A stretch of 64,000 bases of DNA from Terriglobus aquaticus (GTDB lineage: Bacteria; Acidobacteriota; Terriglobia; Terriglobales; Acidobacteriaceae): contig NZ_JAGSYB010000001.1 of the NCBI RefSeq assembly GCF_025685415.1, positions 3,286,001 through 3,350,000 on the forward strand, read 5' to 3'. The translations under genes and the position numbers were made by a program. Shown here piece by piece: positions 52,601-60,568 of this stretch. The notes beneath the pieces were generated by a model that was not told where the DNA came from, ran no database searches, and worked only from the letters and a program-made list of their open reading frames with translations. The stretch's first letter is position 1; each line of letters begins with the position of its first letter.

Positions 52601-53281
52601 TATGTTCCGAAGCTGGCGCGCGGCAGCCTGGTGAATCACGCTGTGGCGCGCGAGGTGCTGAACGGCTGGATGTTCTCCGGCATTGCGAAGGCACAGAGCG
52701 GCGGGCCGATTGCGATTAGCGCGTATGTGAACTGCATCCAGAACGGAGCGCCTTGCCCGACGTCGATCTGGAGCCCGACCGATACGTGGTTTGGCAGCAA
52801 CGCCTGGTCGACAGCGTTTCTTCCCGGATCCACAACATCGCCGCCGAACGGCATATACCCGACGTACACCTGTGACCCGCGGCAGACGCACAACGGCATT
52901 GGCACCCGCTACCTGAATACGTCATGCGTCTCTCTGCCAGCCTTTGGTCAGCAGGGCTCGGTGAACCCGCCGTACATGAAGGGACCCGGCTTCTCGGACT
53001 ATGACATTGCGCTGCAGAAGTCGTTCCACCTAACGGGAGAGCGGCACCTGGACATCCGGGTCTCGGCGTTCAACTTCCTCAACCGTGCGCAACTGAACCA
53101 GCTGAACACCGTGGCGAACTTCAACTACATCCTGCCAACGGGCGCGACCGATCCGGGAGTGGGAACCTCTGTGCTGACGAACGCCAATCAGCCGTGTCTG
53201 GACGGCATTGGAGGTCTCGGCTACAGTTGCGGCAAGACCGGCTACCGTCAATTGGAGGGCGCGGCGAAGTTCTTCTTCTAA
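49613..53281 (+). CDS. Oar-like TonB-dependent receptor with N-terminal carboxypeptidase-regulatory-like domain
   Basis: A 1222-residue outer membrane protein. The signal peptide ends near ALAQSFA (residue 25). The CarboxypepD_reg-like domain (VDGIVSDQTKAVIPGAKVTI; VFPSVLPGSYKLVVESNGF) comes first. The plug (LLPLLPGVVQNGSTAYGASF; NVNGNRSDANTFKLDGGN; VLITAITKSGTKDFHGEAYY) and a large barrel ending KFFF follow. It is paralogous to the receptor at 43555 but clearly different in sequence. A strong promoter precedes it, and TPR and cytochrome genes follow on the same strand. The ligand is unknown. Confidence 0.93.
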   Translation: MSRKPLLACLFALLLMTVPAALAQSFARVDGIVSDQTKAVIPGAKVTITNAETGVVTTKTSDSAGQFVFPSVLPGSYKLVVESNGFNVYTRTIIVHANDRVTANAPLVLGGVADVVTVTTTAQQTDTGQRSETLTSDQIQNLATLTRDAEELLPLLPGVVQNGSTAYGASFGGGGVTTSAAGIEGFNVNGNRSDANTFKLDGGNMNDLTGNNGSAIIPNTEFISELTVETSNFTADQGGSPVLITAITKSGTKDFHGEAYYVGRNSRFDANDWSNNFAGVARPDSQFNYPGFFVSGPILFPGTHFNRGPQKKLFFFFGSEFMRQKPDSGTELTNVPTAAMLGGDFSQIVYSSVCAAARAAGTAGTTLYLNHPCAITDPTTGLTLDRQNGRLQTFSANGTGILKSLSGPGLLGPNYTDPGGNWNYAAHPQSPTDINQYVARFDWDPSEKARFYVRLGRQDETETRPWGEYVGAGSTWTSNVPEPTPTIQRYNSRSLNVNMVDVLSPSLTNEFSFNTNVLRQTNQYENANIISKQALGVSFNGVFNNGYPTVPQIVPAFAVCDSLNTSGCGTGYTPPATGRWGESNLAGDGNYYKQTQFEFSDNLTKVVGAHNMKFGVSVGRARNDQNSAASTLEGYLVPATWTAGSSGDEYADILTEHFAEFVQANHDVRGNLRSSLFEWYGQDSWKIHKRLTLEYGIRWTLQGPWYEARGLGSTFDPSAYIAGNTSVYNGVRTASCANAGQSDVPLCGTVPKTIRPYPTPLTQPRVGFSWDTTGTGQTILRGGFGVYTQRDPTNAGFGAVLGPPNLFTATVCCNLNLAQISASNPGAQGAFTYSQSSAVYNPKDDKNPAIYQFNLTVSQALGHHFNAELAYVGSQSRHLELLQNIDNIAPGALWTPGTHIVPTSVQGNEGNFAPYAPFKQIVQISHEGTANYNGLQTTLRKQAGHNVDFLASYTFSRAMGDSDQFQTLLPNPYSTKGSYHVLSFDRTHLFSLGAQWYVPKLARGSLVNHAVAREVLNGWMFSGIAKAQSGGPIAISAYVNCIQNGAPCPTSIWSPTDTWFGSNAWSTAFLPGSTTSPPNGIYPTYTCDPRQTHNGIGTRYLNTSCVSLPAFGQQGSVNPPYMKGPGFSDYDIALQKSFHLTGERHLDIRVSAFNFLNRAQLNQLNTVANFNYILPTGATDPGVGTSVLTNANQPCLDGIGGLGYSCGKTGYRQLEGAAKFFF

Positions 53282-53301
53282 GCACTGTTCCATGCATTCA
53301 C

Positions 53302-53348
53302 CCGATGGGGGTTCGACCGGCGCCACATGGCCGGGAGAACCCCATCGG
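53302..53348. terminator. Large imperfect hairpin between the Oar receptor and the TPR genes
   Basis: ccgatgggggttc (53302-53314) pairs with gaaccccatcgg (53337-53348), with one bulged base; an inner ccgg/ccgg pair adds structure. No T run follows. It may partly terminate the highly expressed receptor message or stabilise its 3' end. Confidence 0.55.
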
Positions 53349-53400
53349 CGCTAGAATCGATCCACCTCGTCCACTGATTTTTGCTGAAGGCACCACTCCG

Positions 53401-54546
53401 ATGATTTCGAGCTTCCCGCGACGCCGTGCTGCAGGTTGTGTGCGAAGTCTTGCGATTGCGGGCCTCTGCTGCGCGCTGGCTGCCCCGGGTTATCTTGCCG
53501 CGCAAAGTGCTGCCGCGCCTTCGAAAGACAAGGCGATGCAAGCACAGGCTGCCGGTGACGACGCGTTAGCGGAGTCGCTCTACAGCAAGGCGCTGGCGCA
53601 GGACCCGGGTTGGACGGAAGGCTGGTGGAAGTACGGTGGCCTGCTCTACGAAGCGCGCAAGTTCCAGGCCGCGGACGATGCGTTTACGCACCTGACGCGA
53701 CTGGCGCCGGCGAACCCGCTGGGGCTTGCGATGCTGGGCATGTGCGAGTACGAGTTGGGCGACTGGAGCAATGCTTCGCTGCACCTGAACAAGGCATTCG
53801 CGCGTGGCGGCCTGCCGGAAGGCATTGCGAATGGCGCGATGTACGACTTGGGCTTGACGCTGATGCGGCAGCACAACCGCAACGGAGCGCTGATCGCGTT
53901 CCGCCTGTTGCAGCACAACGCGCCGGCGTTTCCGAACCTGGTGCCCGCAATAGGAAGCGCGGAGTTGGGCCTGCAACAGGTGGCTCAGCCCGGCAGCGCG
54001 AATAGCAGTGCGGTGATGCTCGCGGGGCAGGCGGCAGTAGCGGTGCTGAACCTGAAGAGCGACGATGCGGATCGTCTGTACCGGCAGCTTGTTCAGCAAT
54101 ATCCAACGCTGCCCAATGCGCATCTGTGCCTCGCACTGTTTTTGGAAAACCTCGGCAAGCACGCTGAGGCGGAAGCGGAGTTGAAAGCGGAGACAACGGT
54201 AAGGCCGGGCAGTCCGGATGCGTGGATCTGGCTGGCTCGACTGGCGCTCGCGCGGCGCGATGCTGCGGCTACGCTGAGCAATGTCAGCCAGGCGGTTCGC
54301 ATCTCGCCGAACGATGGTGTTTGCTTTCTCTTGTCAGGGCGCGCGTACATCCTGCAGCAGCAATGGAACAAGGCGTTGAACGATCTGCAAAAGGCTGAGG
54401 CGCTGGCTCCCAACAGTTACGAGGTGCACCACGCGTTGATCTCGGTGTACAGCGAACTGCACGACCCGCAGGGCGCAGATGCAGAGCGCAAACTGTTCGC
54501 GCAGACCTTTTCGTTGTCGCACCCGCCGCAGACGGAAGCGCAATGA
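53401..54546 (+). CDS. TPR-repeat periplasmic protein (first of three)
   Basis: A 381-residue protein. A signal peptide (LAIAGLCCALAAPGYLAAQ) is followed by tetratricopeptide repeats through most of the length: LAESLYSKALAQDPGWTEGW, WKYGGLLYEARKFQAADDAF, and later ALNDLQKAEALAPNSYEVHH. TPRs form a superhelix that binds peptides or partner proteins. The N-terminal repeat block resembles that of the third TPR protein (55690). ATG 53401 fits the signal peptide; the frame opens earlier. It overlaps the next TPR gene by four bases. Confidence 0.85.
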   Translation: MISSFPRRRAAGCVRSLAIAGLCCALAAPGYLAAQSAAAPSKDKAMQAQAAGDDALAESLYSKALAQDPGWTEGWWKYGGLLYEARKFQAADDAFTHLTRLAPANPLGLAMLGMCEYELGDWSNASLHLNKAFARGGLPEGIANGAMYDLGLTLMRQHNRNGALIAFRLLQHNAPAFPNLVPAIGSAELGLQQVAQPGSANSSAVMLAGQAAVAVLNLKSDDADRLYRQLVQQYPTLPNAHLCLALFLENLGKHAEAEAELKAETTVRPGSPDAWIWLARLALARRDAAATLSNVSQAVRISPNDGVCFLLSGRAYILQQQWNKALNDLQKAEALAPNSYEVHHALISVYSELHDPQGADAERKLFAQTFSLSHPPQTEAQ

Positions 54547-55685
54547 TGCAATCCGGCGGAACGAGTCGGCTATGGTGTCTCGGGCTTGCGGGTGCAGCGT
54601 GCCTGCTGCCCGTCTGTATGCGTGCGCAGAATGCGTGCGCCGATGGCGATCGAGCGCTGGCCGCTTCACAGTGGAGCGCGGCCAACGACGCATACCAGAA
54701 GTGCGTAGTGGAGAACCCGGTGTCGGCGGTGTACTCCAACATGGGTGTCGCGCTGTCGCACATGGGTCGCATGGACGATGCGGTGCGCAGCTACACAACA
54801 GCGCTGGAACTGGATCCCGGCAACACGCGCATCGAGTTCAACCTGGCAGTCACGCTGCTGCGCTCTGGTGAGTATGCGCAAGCCGCGGACCACCTGAAGC
54901 ACCTGCAGCGCACGGGCAATGATTCGCGATACGACGAACTGCTGGCCTTCTGCTACTACCACCTCGCGTCGTACCCGCTGGCAGCGCGTGCGGCGGAGCG
55001 TGTGTACGCGGCGCATCCCGATGATGCGGCCAACGCGCTCATCCTCGGCTCGACCTATACGCGCATGCACCTGTACGACAAGGCGCTGCCGCTCATCACG
55101 TTTGCCTTGAAAGCGGCAGGTTCGGCGGAAGGGCACCTGATCCTGGCGCAGACGCTGATCGGGTTGCACCAGTACCCCGCCGCGCAGAATGAATTGCAGC
55201 AGATCGCGGCCACGCAACCGGACTTCCCCGGCCTGCATGAGGCGATGGGCGAAGTGTATGTCGGCACCGAGCGCGCGCACGATGCGGAGGCGGAGTTTGC
55301 GTTGGCAGTGAAAGAAGATCCGGACAGTTTCGAGGCAAACTACCTGCTCGGTCGCTTGAAGCGGTTCGATGGAAACTTCGCAGAGGCGAATCACTTCTAC
55401 GACGTTGCGGACCGTCTGCACCCGCACTCGCCGGAGATCGCGTACGAGCGCGCGGAGATCGCGATCAAGGAACGCCGCTTCGCGGATGCGATTCCTTTGC
55501 TTGAGTTTGTGACGCGCGCCGAGCCGGACGAGGCGCAGGCCGTGCTGCTGCTTGCGCAGGCGTACCAGAAGACCGGGCGGCACGAGGATGCGCAGCGCGA
55601 AGGGGAGCTTTACAACGCAAAGCGGAGAGAGTCGCACCAGCAACGCGAGGCGCAGGACCAGGCCGATGCGGGAAAGGCGCCCTGA
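54543..55685 (+). CDS. TPR-repeat periplasmic protein (second of three)
   Basis: A 380-residue exported protein beginning with ATG 54543 inside the preceding stop. The export segment is LWCLGLAGAACLLPVCMRAQ. About nine TPRs follow, such as AVYSNMGVALSHMGRMDDAV, YTTALELDPGNTRIEFNLAV and AVLLLAQAYQKTGRHEDAQR. The C-terminal tail is highly charged. It is less similar to its two neighbours than they are to each other. Co-translation with them suggests a shared complex. Confidence 0.85.
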   Translation: MMQSGGTSRLWCLGLAGAACLLPVCMRAQNACADGDRALAASQWSAANDAYQKCVVENPVSAVYSNMGVALSHMGRMDDAVRSYTTALELDPGNTRIEFNLAVTLLRSGEYAQAADHLKHLQRTGNDSRYDELLAFCYYHLASYPLAARAAERVYAAHPDDAANALILGSTYTRMHLYDKALPLITFALKAAGSAEGHLILAQTLIGLHQYPAAQNELQQIAATQPDFPGLHEAMGEVYVGTERAHDAEAEFALAVKEDPDSFEANYLLGRLKRFDGNFAEANHFYDVADRLHPHSPEIAYERAEIAIKERRFADAIPLLEFVTRAEPDEAQAVLLLAQAYQKTGRHEDAQREGELYNAKRRESHQQREAQDQADAGKAP

Positions 55686-55689
55686 CCTG

Positions 55690-56937
55690 ATGCCTGCACT
55701 GCGGACCAGCATCGATGCGAAACGCCGAACGCTGCAATGGGCGTGCGCGATTGTATTCGCGGTCGCGCACGCATTGGTTCCACACAGCGCTTCGGCGCAG
55801 GCACGGACGGCTGCGTCACCCGCGCAGGCGCGTGGTTCAGCCGCGCAGCAGCAGACGGAGCGGGAAGCCGATGCGGCGCGCGAGCACGGCGATACGCAAG
55901 CGAGCTTGAAGCTGTATGAGGCCGCGCTGGCGCACCGTCCGCAGTGGCAGCAGGGCTGGTGGTACTACGGCTCGCTGCTGTATGACGCGAACCGCTATGC
56001 CGACGCGGCGCGCGCCTTTCGCAAGCTGACAAAGCTGAACGATCAGCTTGGCGACGCTTGGGGCATGCTCGGCTTGTGTGAATTTGAGGTGCGCGAGTAT
56101 CCAGCCGCATACCAGGACCTGCAACGGACGCAGCGCCTGTCGATCACGGAGCCGTCGCTGCAGAAGATCGTCGATTATCACCTGGCGCTCCTGCTGAATG
56201 TGCACGGCGATGCCGACGCCGCGCTGGTTCTGTTGTCGTCGCTGTATGTGGGCGGTGTTCGGTCGGAAGATCTGCAGGTCGCCATGGGCCTGAGCCTATT
56301 GCGCGTCCCCATCTTTCCGGCGGACCTGGACCCTTCGCGCGACGCCCTGGTGCACGATGCCGGCAACCTGGCTGCGCTGCTCGCAACCCGGCAGTACGAG
56401 AAAGCTGCGCTCTCGTTTCAGGACATGTTTGCACGGTATCCGACGGTGCCGTTTCTGCACTATGCGTATGGCGGCATGCTCGCGTCCCAGGCACGCGACG
56501 CCGATGCCGAGGCGCAGTTCAAGGCCGAAACCGAGTTGAGCCCGGACAGCGTGTACCCATATCTCGAGTGGGCGTTTGTGGCGATGAAAACCAAGGATTA
56601 CGCCGAGTCGAAGCGGCTGGCAAACCTTGCCCTGCAGCGCAACGCCAACTCGTTCCTTGCCCACTACATTCTCGGCAACTCGATGCTGTTGTCGGACGAT
56701 CCAAAGTCCGCCGTGCCTGAGTTGGAGCTCGCGAAGAAACTCGCGCCACAGATGCCGGACATCCGATACAGCCTCTCTCGCGCGTATGCCCGGCTTGGGC
56801 AGGCGGACCTGGCAAGGCAGGAGCAGGCAGACTTTCGCGAGCTGCAGAAGAAGAACGCCGTGGACCGGCTGCAACTGGTGAAGCGCTATCCCGGCGCCCA
56901 GCCCATCACAGGGGTTCGTCCCACCACCACGCAATAG
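55690..56937 (+). CDS. TPR-repeat periplasmic protein (third of three)
   Basis: A 415-residue exported protein, starting four bases after the second TPR gene. The signal peptide ends near VPHSASAQA. A Gln/Ala-rich linker leads to TPRs: ASLKLYEAALAHRPQWQQGW, WYYGSLLYDANRYADAARAF and LGMLGLCEF-like WGMLGLCEFEVREYPAAYQD. The same order of motifs (GWW, YGxLLY, AF, LTxL, MLGxCE) is seen in the first TPR protein, suggesting tandem duplication. The gene precedes the multiheme cytochrome. Confidence 0.85.
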   Translation: MPALRTSIDAKRRTLQWACAIVFAVAHALVPHSASAQARTAASPAQARGSAAQQQTEREADAAREHGDTQASLKLYEAALAHRPQWQQGWWYYGSLLYDANRYADAARAFRKLTKLNDQLGDAWGMLGLCEFEVREYPAAYQDLQRTQRLSITEPSLQKIVDYHLALLLNVHGDADAALVLLSSLYVGGVRSEDLQVAMGLSLLRVPIFPADLDPSRDALVHDAGNLAALLATRQYEKAALSFQDMFARYPTVPFLHYAYGGMLASQARDADAEAQFKAETELSPDSVYPYLEWAFVAMKTKDYAESKRLANLALQRNANSFLAHYILGNSMLLSDDPKSAVPELELAKKLAPQMPDIRYSLSRAYARLGQADLARQEQADFRELQKKNAVDRLQLVKRYPGAQPITGVRPTTTQ

Positions 56938-56959
56938 AGTGCGGTCGGACAAGCATTGC

Positions 56960-58159
56960 ATGACACAGCACTCCCCAGTAGCGGCGACATGCGCGCGTGC
57001 AAGACACCGCAGGGCGGCACTGGCCTGCACGCTTCTTTGCATCGCAGCGGCGGCGATGCTGTGGCGGCCCTGGGTGGTGCGTGCCATGCAGGACGAGCAC
57101 GTAGTTGCGCCGAAGTCGGTGCGGGAAACGGGAGCCACGGCCGGCAACGCCTTTGTGGGCTCGGCAGGCTGTATCACCTGCCATAAATGGGCGGCATCGC
57201 AGCCGTCGACGGGCATGGGCATGGCCGCGATCGATCCTGCCGCTGTGGGTGCCGCGAGCGCGTTGCCGCGAGACTATCGCTCCATGCTGTTTCGCGATGA
57301 CGACACCACGGTGACGCTGCAGAAGACTGCGACGGGACTGCAGATGAGTGCCACCGACGGCAGCGCCACCGTGGCCGCACCGGTGCGATGGGTCTTCGGC
57401 CAGGGGCACTCGGGGCGAACGTTCATTCTGGAAAAAGATGGGCAGTTTTACGAGAGCCGCGCCAGCTACTACCGCGCGCTCGAAAACCTGGACCTGACGA
57501 TCGGGCACTCGGCGAACCGACCCACCTCCTTGCTTGGGTCGCTGGGGCGCCAACTGCCTGAGGCGGAGGTGAGGAGATGCTTCTCCTGCCACACGAGCGA
57601 AGATGTGTTCGACGGCAAGCTGGACGTGGCGAAAGCGCACCCGGGTGTCACCTGCGAGAACTGCCACGGTGCGGGCAGTGAGCACGTCGCAAGCATGGGA
57701 ACGGTGGCAGGGCGCTCAACCAAGGCGGACCCGCACATCTTCAACCCCGGCACGCTGCCCGCTGCAGACCTGAACGACTTCTGCGGATCGTGTCATCGCA
57801 CCACGCGCGACGTTCTGGAATCAGGCGTTCGCGACATCCGTAACATTCGCTTTCAGCCTTACAGGCTGGAGAACAGCCGATGCTACGATCCCACCGACCG
57901 CCGCATCACGTGCGTTGCGTGTCACGATCCGCATCGCGAGTTGGAGACTTCGACGGAGAGCTACGATGCAAAGTGCCTGGCATGCCATGCGAATCGCGGC
58001 ACCGCGCGCGTGGCACAGGCCAAGGCACCGGCGTGCCCGCGCGCGACGAAGGATTGTGCGAGCTGTCACATGCCGCGGCTGAACCTGCCGGGCGCGCACT
58101 ACGCCTTTACCGACCACTACATCCGCGTGCAGCAGCCGGGCATGCCGTACCCCGATTAG
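56960..58159 (+). CDS. Seven-heme c-type cytochrome
   Basis: A 399-residue exported protein. An N-terminal hydrophobic segment (ALACTLLCIAAAAMLW) is followed by seven CxxCH heme sites: CITCH, CFSCH, CENCH, CGSCH, CVACH, CLACH and CASCH. CENCHGAGSEHV and CVACHDPH match the cytochrome c554/NrfA-like multiheme family. It would carry electrons in the periplasm or at the outer membrane. The start may be ATG 56960 or GTG 56939, two bases after the third TPR stop. It closes the Oar-TPR run; the electron donor and acceptor are unknown. Confidence 0.87.
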   Translation: MTQHSPVAATCARARHRRAALACTLLCIAAAAMLWRPWVVRAMQDEHVVAPKSVRETGATAGNAFVGSAGCITCHKWAASQPSTGMGMAAIDPAAVGAASALPRDYRSMLFRDDDTTVTLQKTATGLQMSATDGSATVAAPVRWVFGQGHSGRTFILEKDGQFYESRASYYRALENLDLTIGHSANRPTSLLGSLGRQLPEAEVRRCFSCHTSEDVFDGKLDVAKAHPGVTCENCHGAGSEHVASMGTVAGRSTKADPHIFNPGTLPAADLNDFCGSCHRTTRDVLESGVRDIRNIRFQPYRLENSRCYDPTDRRITCVACHDPHRELETSTESYDAKCLACHANRGTARVAQAKAPACPRATKDCASCHMPRLNLPGAHYAFTDHYIRVQQPGMPYPD

Positions 58160-58172
58160 CAAGCAGGGCGGG

Positions 58173-59375
58173 TCAAATCTTCAGGAAGACGCGGTTGCGA
58201 TACATCCATAGCAGCGCCAGGAAGTACACGGCGAGGATCAACACGCCAGAGACGACCGGCTCCAGGTTTGTGCCCAGCACGTCCAGAACGCGCGTGCCCA
58301 GGTGCGTGCGCAGCGAGCCCTGCAGGAACTCCTCCCACAGGTGCGCCATCAGGTAGGCGGCGATGGAGTTCATGCCGACGACCACAAGAGGAAAGGCGAA
58401 CTTGCGGTAGCCCTGCACGTCGATGAGCCACGAAAAGGCGCTCAGCATCAGCAGGCAAACGCCGCCGCTGAAGAGCGTCCACGCCGGCGTCCAGATGCGC
58501 TTGACGATGGGGTTGATGCCGAGCACGTGCAGCAGCAGGCCAGCGGCAATGAGCCAAGCGGCATGGGTGAGCAGCTTGCGGAACGGGACGCGGCCGGGGC
58601 TTGCAATGAGCCAGCGTCCGGTGAACAGGCCCAGCAGCATGGTGCAGAGTGTTGGAATAAAGCTGAGCGTCAGGTAGCTGCCCTCGTTGTAGCGGAAGGC
58701 CTCGGTGCGCGGAAACAGGTTGAGGAACCAGCGGTCGAAGGCCTGGCCCAGGTTCGCGTTCTTGTTCCAGTGCGCCGCAAAACCGTGCAGCATGTGACTG
58801 CTCTGCCAGTCTGGCGGAACGCCGACAGTTGCGTAGTCGAATGCTGCAGGGGGCAGCGGATACAGTGCCCACGCCAGCCAGTAGCCGAAGAGAATCGCGC
58901 CGAACGCCGTCCACCCCCAGCGCGAGGGCAGGCGTGCGATGAGGAAGGCGAAGGTGTAGCCCAGGCCGATCTGGGTCAGCGTGTCTTCAAAGGTGAAGTA
59001 CGTGCTGGTCGCGTGAATCGATCGCAGAAAAATGCCGAGCGCCACCAGCACCAGGCTGCGCCACAGTGTGTGCACCAGCATCTGCGGGAAGGTCTCGCCA
59101 CGGCGCTGCCGGCTACGCAGCGAGTAGGGCATCGCCACACCAACCAGAAAGGTGAACGAGGGCTGGATCGTGTCGTGCAGACTCATGCCGACCCACTCCA
59201 CATGGCTTTGGTTGTAGCCCAGCACGTGCCACACGGCGCTGTGTGGGAAGTGTAGCGCCACCTCGCTCAGGCGCATCACCTCGGCCATCATCAGCAGCAT
59301 GACGAGGCCGCGATAGGCATCGATCGCCATGTTGCGCTGCGGCGGTGCGTTCTGTGGAGCGGGCGCCTGGGTCAT
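58173..59375 (-). CDS. DUF5009/NagX-like multi-pass acyltransferase (HGSNAT-related)
   Basis: A 400-residue membrane protein with about ten helices. The N-terminal AIDAYRGLVMLLMMAEVM is the typical first helix of heparan-alpha-glucosaminide N-acetyltransferase relatives; HDTIQPSFTFLVGVAMPYS and GRWLIASPGR are further markers. Eukaryotic HGSNAT moves acetyl groups across the membrane onto glucosamine; bacterial members probably modify sugars. ATG 59375 overlaps the PfkB stop by four bases, so kinase and acyltransferase are coupled. It converges with the cytochrome gene. Confidence 0.82.
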   Translation of the reverse strand: MTQAPAPQNAPPQRNMAIDAYRGLVMLLMMAEVMRLSEVALHFPHSAVWHVLGYNQSHVEWVGMSLHDTIQPSFTFLVGVAMPYSLRSRQRRGETFPQMLVHTLWRSLVLVALGIFLRSIHATSTYFTFEDTLTQIGLGYTFAFLIARLPSRWGWTAFGAILFGYWLAWALYPLPPAAFDYATVGVPPDWQSSHMLHGFAAHWNKNANLGQAFDRWFLNLFPRTEAFRYNEGSYLTLSFIPTLCTMLLGLFTGRWLIASPGRVPFRKLLTHAAWLIAAGLLLHVLGINPIVKRIWTPAWTLFSGGVCLLMLSAFSWLIDVQGYRKFAFPLVVVGMNSIAAYLMAHLWEEFLQGSLRTHLGTRVLDVLGTNLEPVVSGVLILAVYFLALLWMYRNRVFLKI

Positions 59376-60340
59376 GGTGTCGCCTGTGCGTTTGGTGCCC
59401 GGCCCGTCGCCAAGAATTGCTCTCGGAGATCGCGGTCGCGAAAGGCCTCTGTGCCGCCGGGGCGCAGCACAGAGAGCGCGCCGGTTCGGTTGCCGAACTC
59501 GGCGGCCTCGGCCACCGTTGCGCCGTGCAACCAGGCGTGCAGGAACCCGGCGTCGAAGCTGTCGCCCGCGCCAATGGTGTCCACCGATTGCACGGGCGTG
59601 GGCGCGGCCCACTGGCGTTCGTTGCCGTGCTGAATCAAGGCGCCGCGCGCGCCGCATTTCACGACGACGGTCGGCACGATGTCACGCAATGCGTCCAGGG
59701 CCGCTTCCACGCTGTTTGTGCGCGTGATGCGGAGGACTTCGTCCTCGTTGGGTAGCAGAATGTCTGTGCGCTGCAGAACGTCTGGCAGGATGCCCGCCCA
59801 TGTATCGTCCGGATCGTCATTGGTGTCCAGCGATACGGTCATGCCGCCGGCTTTCACGTCGTCTAGCAAGGCTGGCAGGCCGGCGTGCAGCGCTGTCTGC
59901 AGAAACAGCGACGACAGGTGCAGGTGCCTGGCCGAGTGTACGAACTCACGATCCAACTGATCCACGGACAGGTCTGCCATGACGCCCGCATAGGTCAGGA
60001 TGTGGCGCTGTCGACCGTGCGGCAGCAACAGCGTCACGCCGCTGCGCTGGCCACTGCGGGTGAGCACATGCGAGGTGTCCACGCCCGCTTCCCGCAAACG
60101 GTCCAGCGCAATGTGGCCCATCTCGTCATCGCCCACCAGGGACGAGAATCCCACGCGGGACCCAAGGGTCGCCAAGTTGTGCGCAAGGATGGACGACGAC
60201 CCGCCCAGCGTCAGGCGAAAGTCCGTGCCGAGCAGCTCACGCTCCAGCGGCATGGTCTCGGGCAGGCCATACAGGATCAGGTCCAGATTCGTCTCACCGA
60301 TGATGCTGATGTCCAGCGGCTTTGCTGTGGTCGCGCTCAT
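59372..60340 (-). CDS. PfkB-family carbohydrate kinase
   Basis: A 322-residue sugar kinase. LTLGGSSSILAHNLATLGS is the N-terminal PfkB signature, GDDEMGHIALDRLREAGVD follows, and DTIGAGDSFDAGFLHAWL is the C-terminal signature with the catalytic aspartate and anion hole. It would phosphorylate a sugar or nucleoside with ATP; the substrate is not deducible. ATG 60340 is chosen over GTG 60349. It is divergent from a DeoR-type regulator and coupled to the DUF5009 gene, so it probably serves sugar catabolism. Confidence 0.9.
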   Translation of the reverse strand: MSATTAKPLDISIIGETNLDLILYGLPETMPLERELLGTDFRLTLGGSSSILAHNLATLGSRVGFSSLVGDDEMGHIALDRLREAGVDTSHVLTRSGQRSGVTLLLPHGRQRHILTYAGVMADLSVDQLDREFVHSARHLHLSSLFLQTALHAGLPALLDDVKAGGMTVSLDTNDDPDDTWAGILPDVLQRTDILLPNEDEVLRITRTNSVEAALDALRDIVPTVVVKCGARGALIQHGNERQWAAPTPVQSVDTIGAGDSFDAGFLHAWLHGATVAEAAEFGNRTGALSVLRPGGTEAFRDRDLREQFLATGRAPNAQATP

Positions 60341-60423
60341 GCCGTTCACGCCAGGAAGTCTGCCGAGCGCTCAGGTAAGAGCCCCAGTTGTCTTTCCTTA
60401 GCTTTCCTTTCGCGAAGTGTACA

Positions 60424-60474
60424 CGCCTGCTGCGACAACCTGCCAGAAAGATCTGCCAGGCGTCGTAGCAGGCG
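60424..60474. promoter_or_regulatory. Inverted repeat in the PfkB/DeoR divergent region
   Basis: cgcctgctgcgac (60424-60436) and gtcgtagcaggcg (60462-60474) are inverted copies with one mismatch, spaced by 25 bases that contain a direct repeat of ctgccag. It sits between the divergent starts, where DeoR operators are expected. Confidence 0.55.
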
Positions 60475-60568
60475 GGAACGCAACCATGATCAGGGAAACT
60501 CCGCGATTCGGAAACGGTTTGCAATCGCGGGGAGGTGCAGGTATCTTCAAGGCGGTTCCCGTCACCCT

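Noticed and set aside
49508-52891. A very long open frame on the minus strand across the second Oar receptor
   Set aside because: It mirrors the codon pattern of the receptor and is rich in Arg, Val and His without domain motifs; a GC-rich antisense shadow.
59885-60568. Long in-frame extension of the DeoR gene antisense to the PfkB gene
   Set aside because: The added sequence has no protein-like motifs, and the HTH with a ribosome site begins after ATG 60569.
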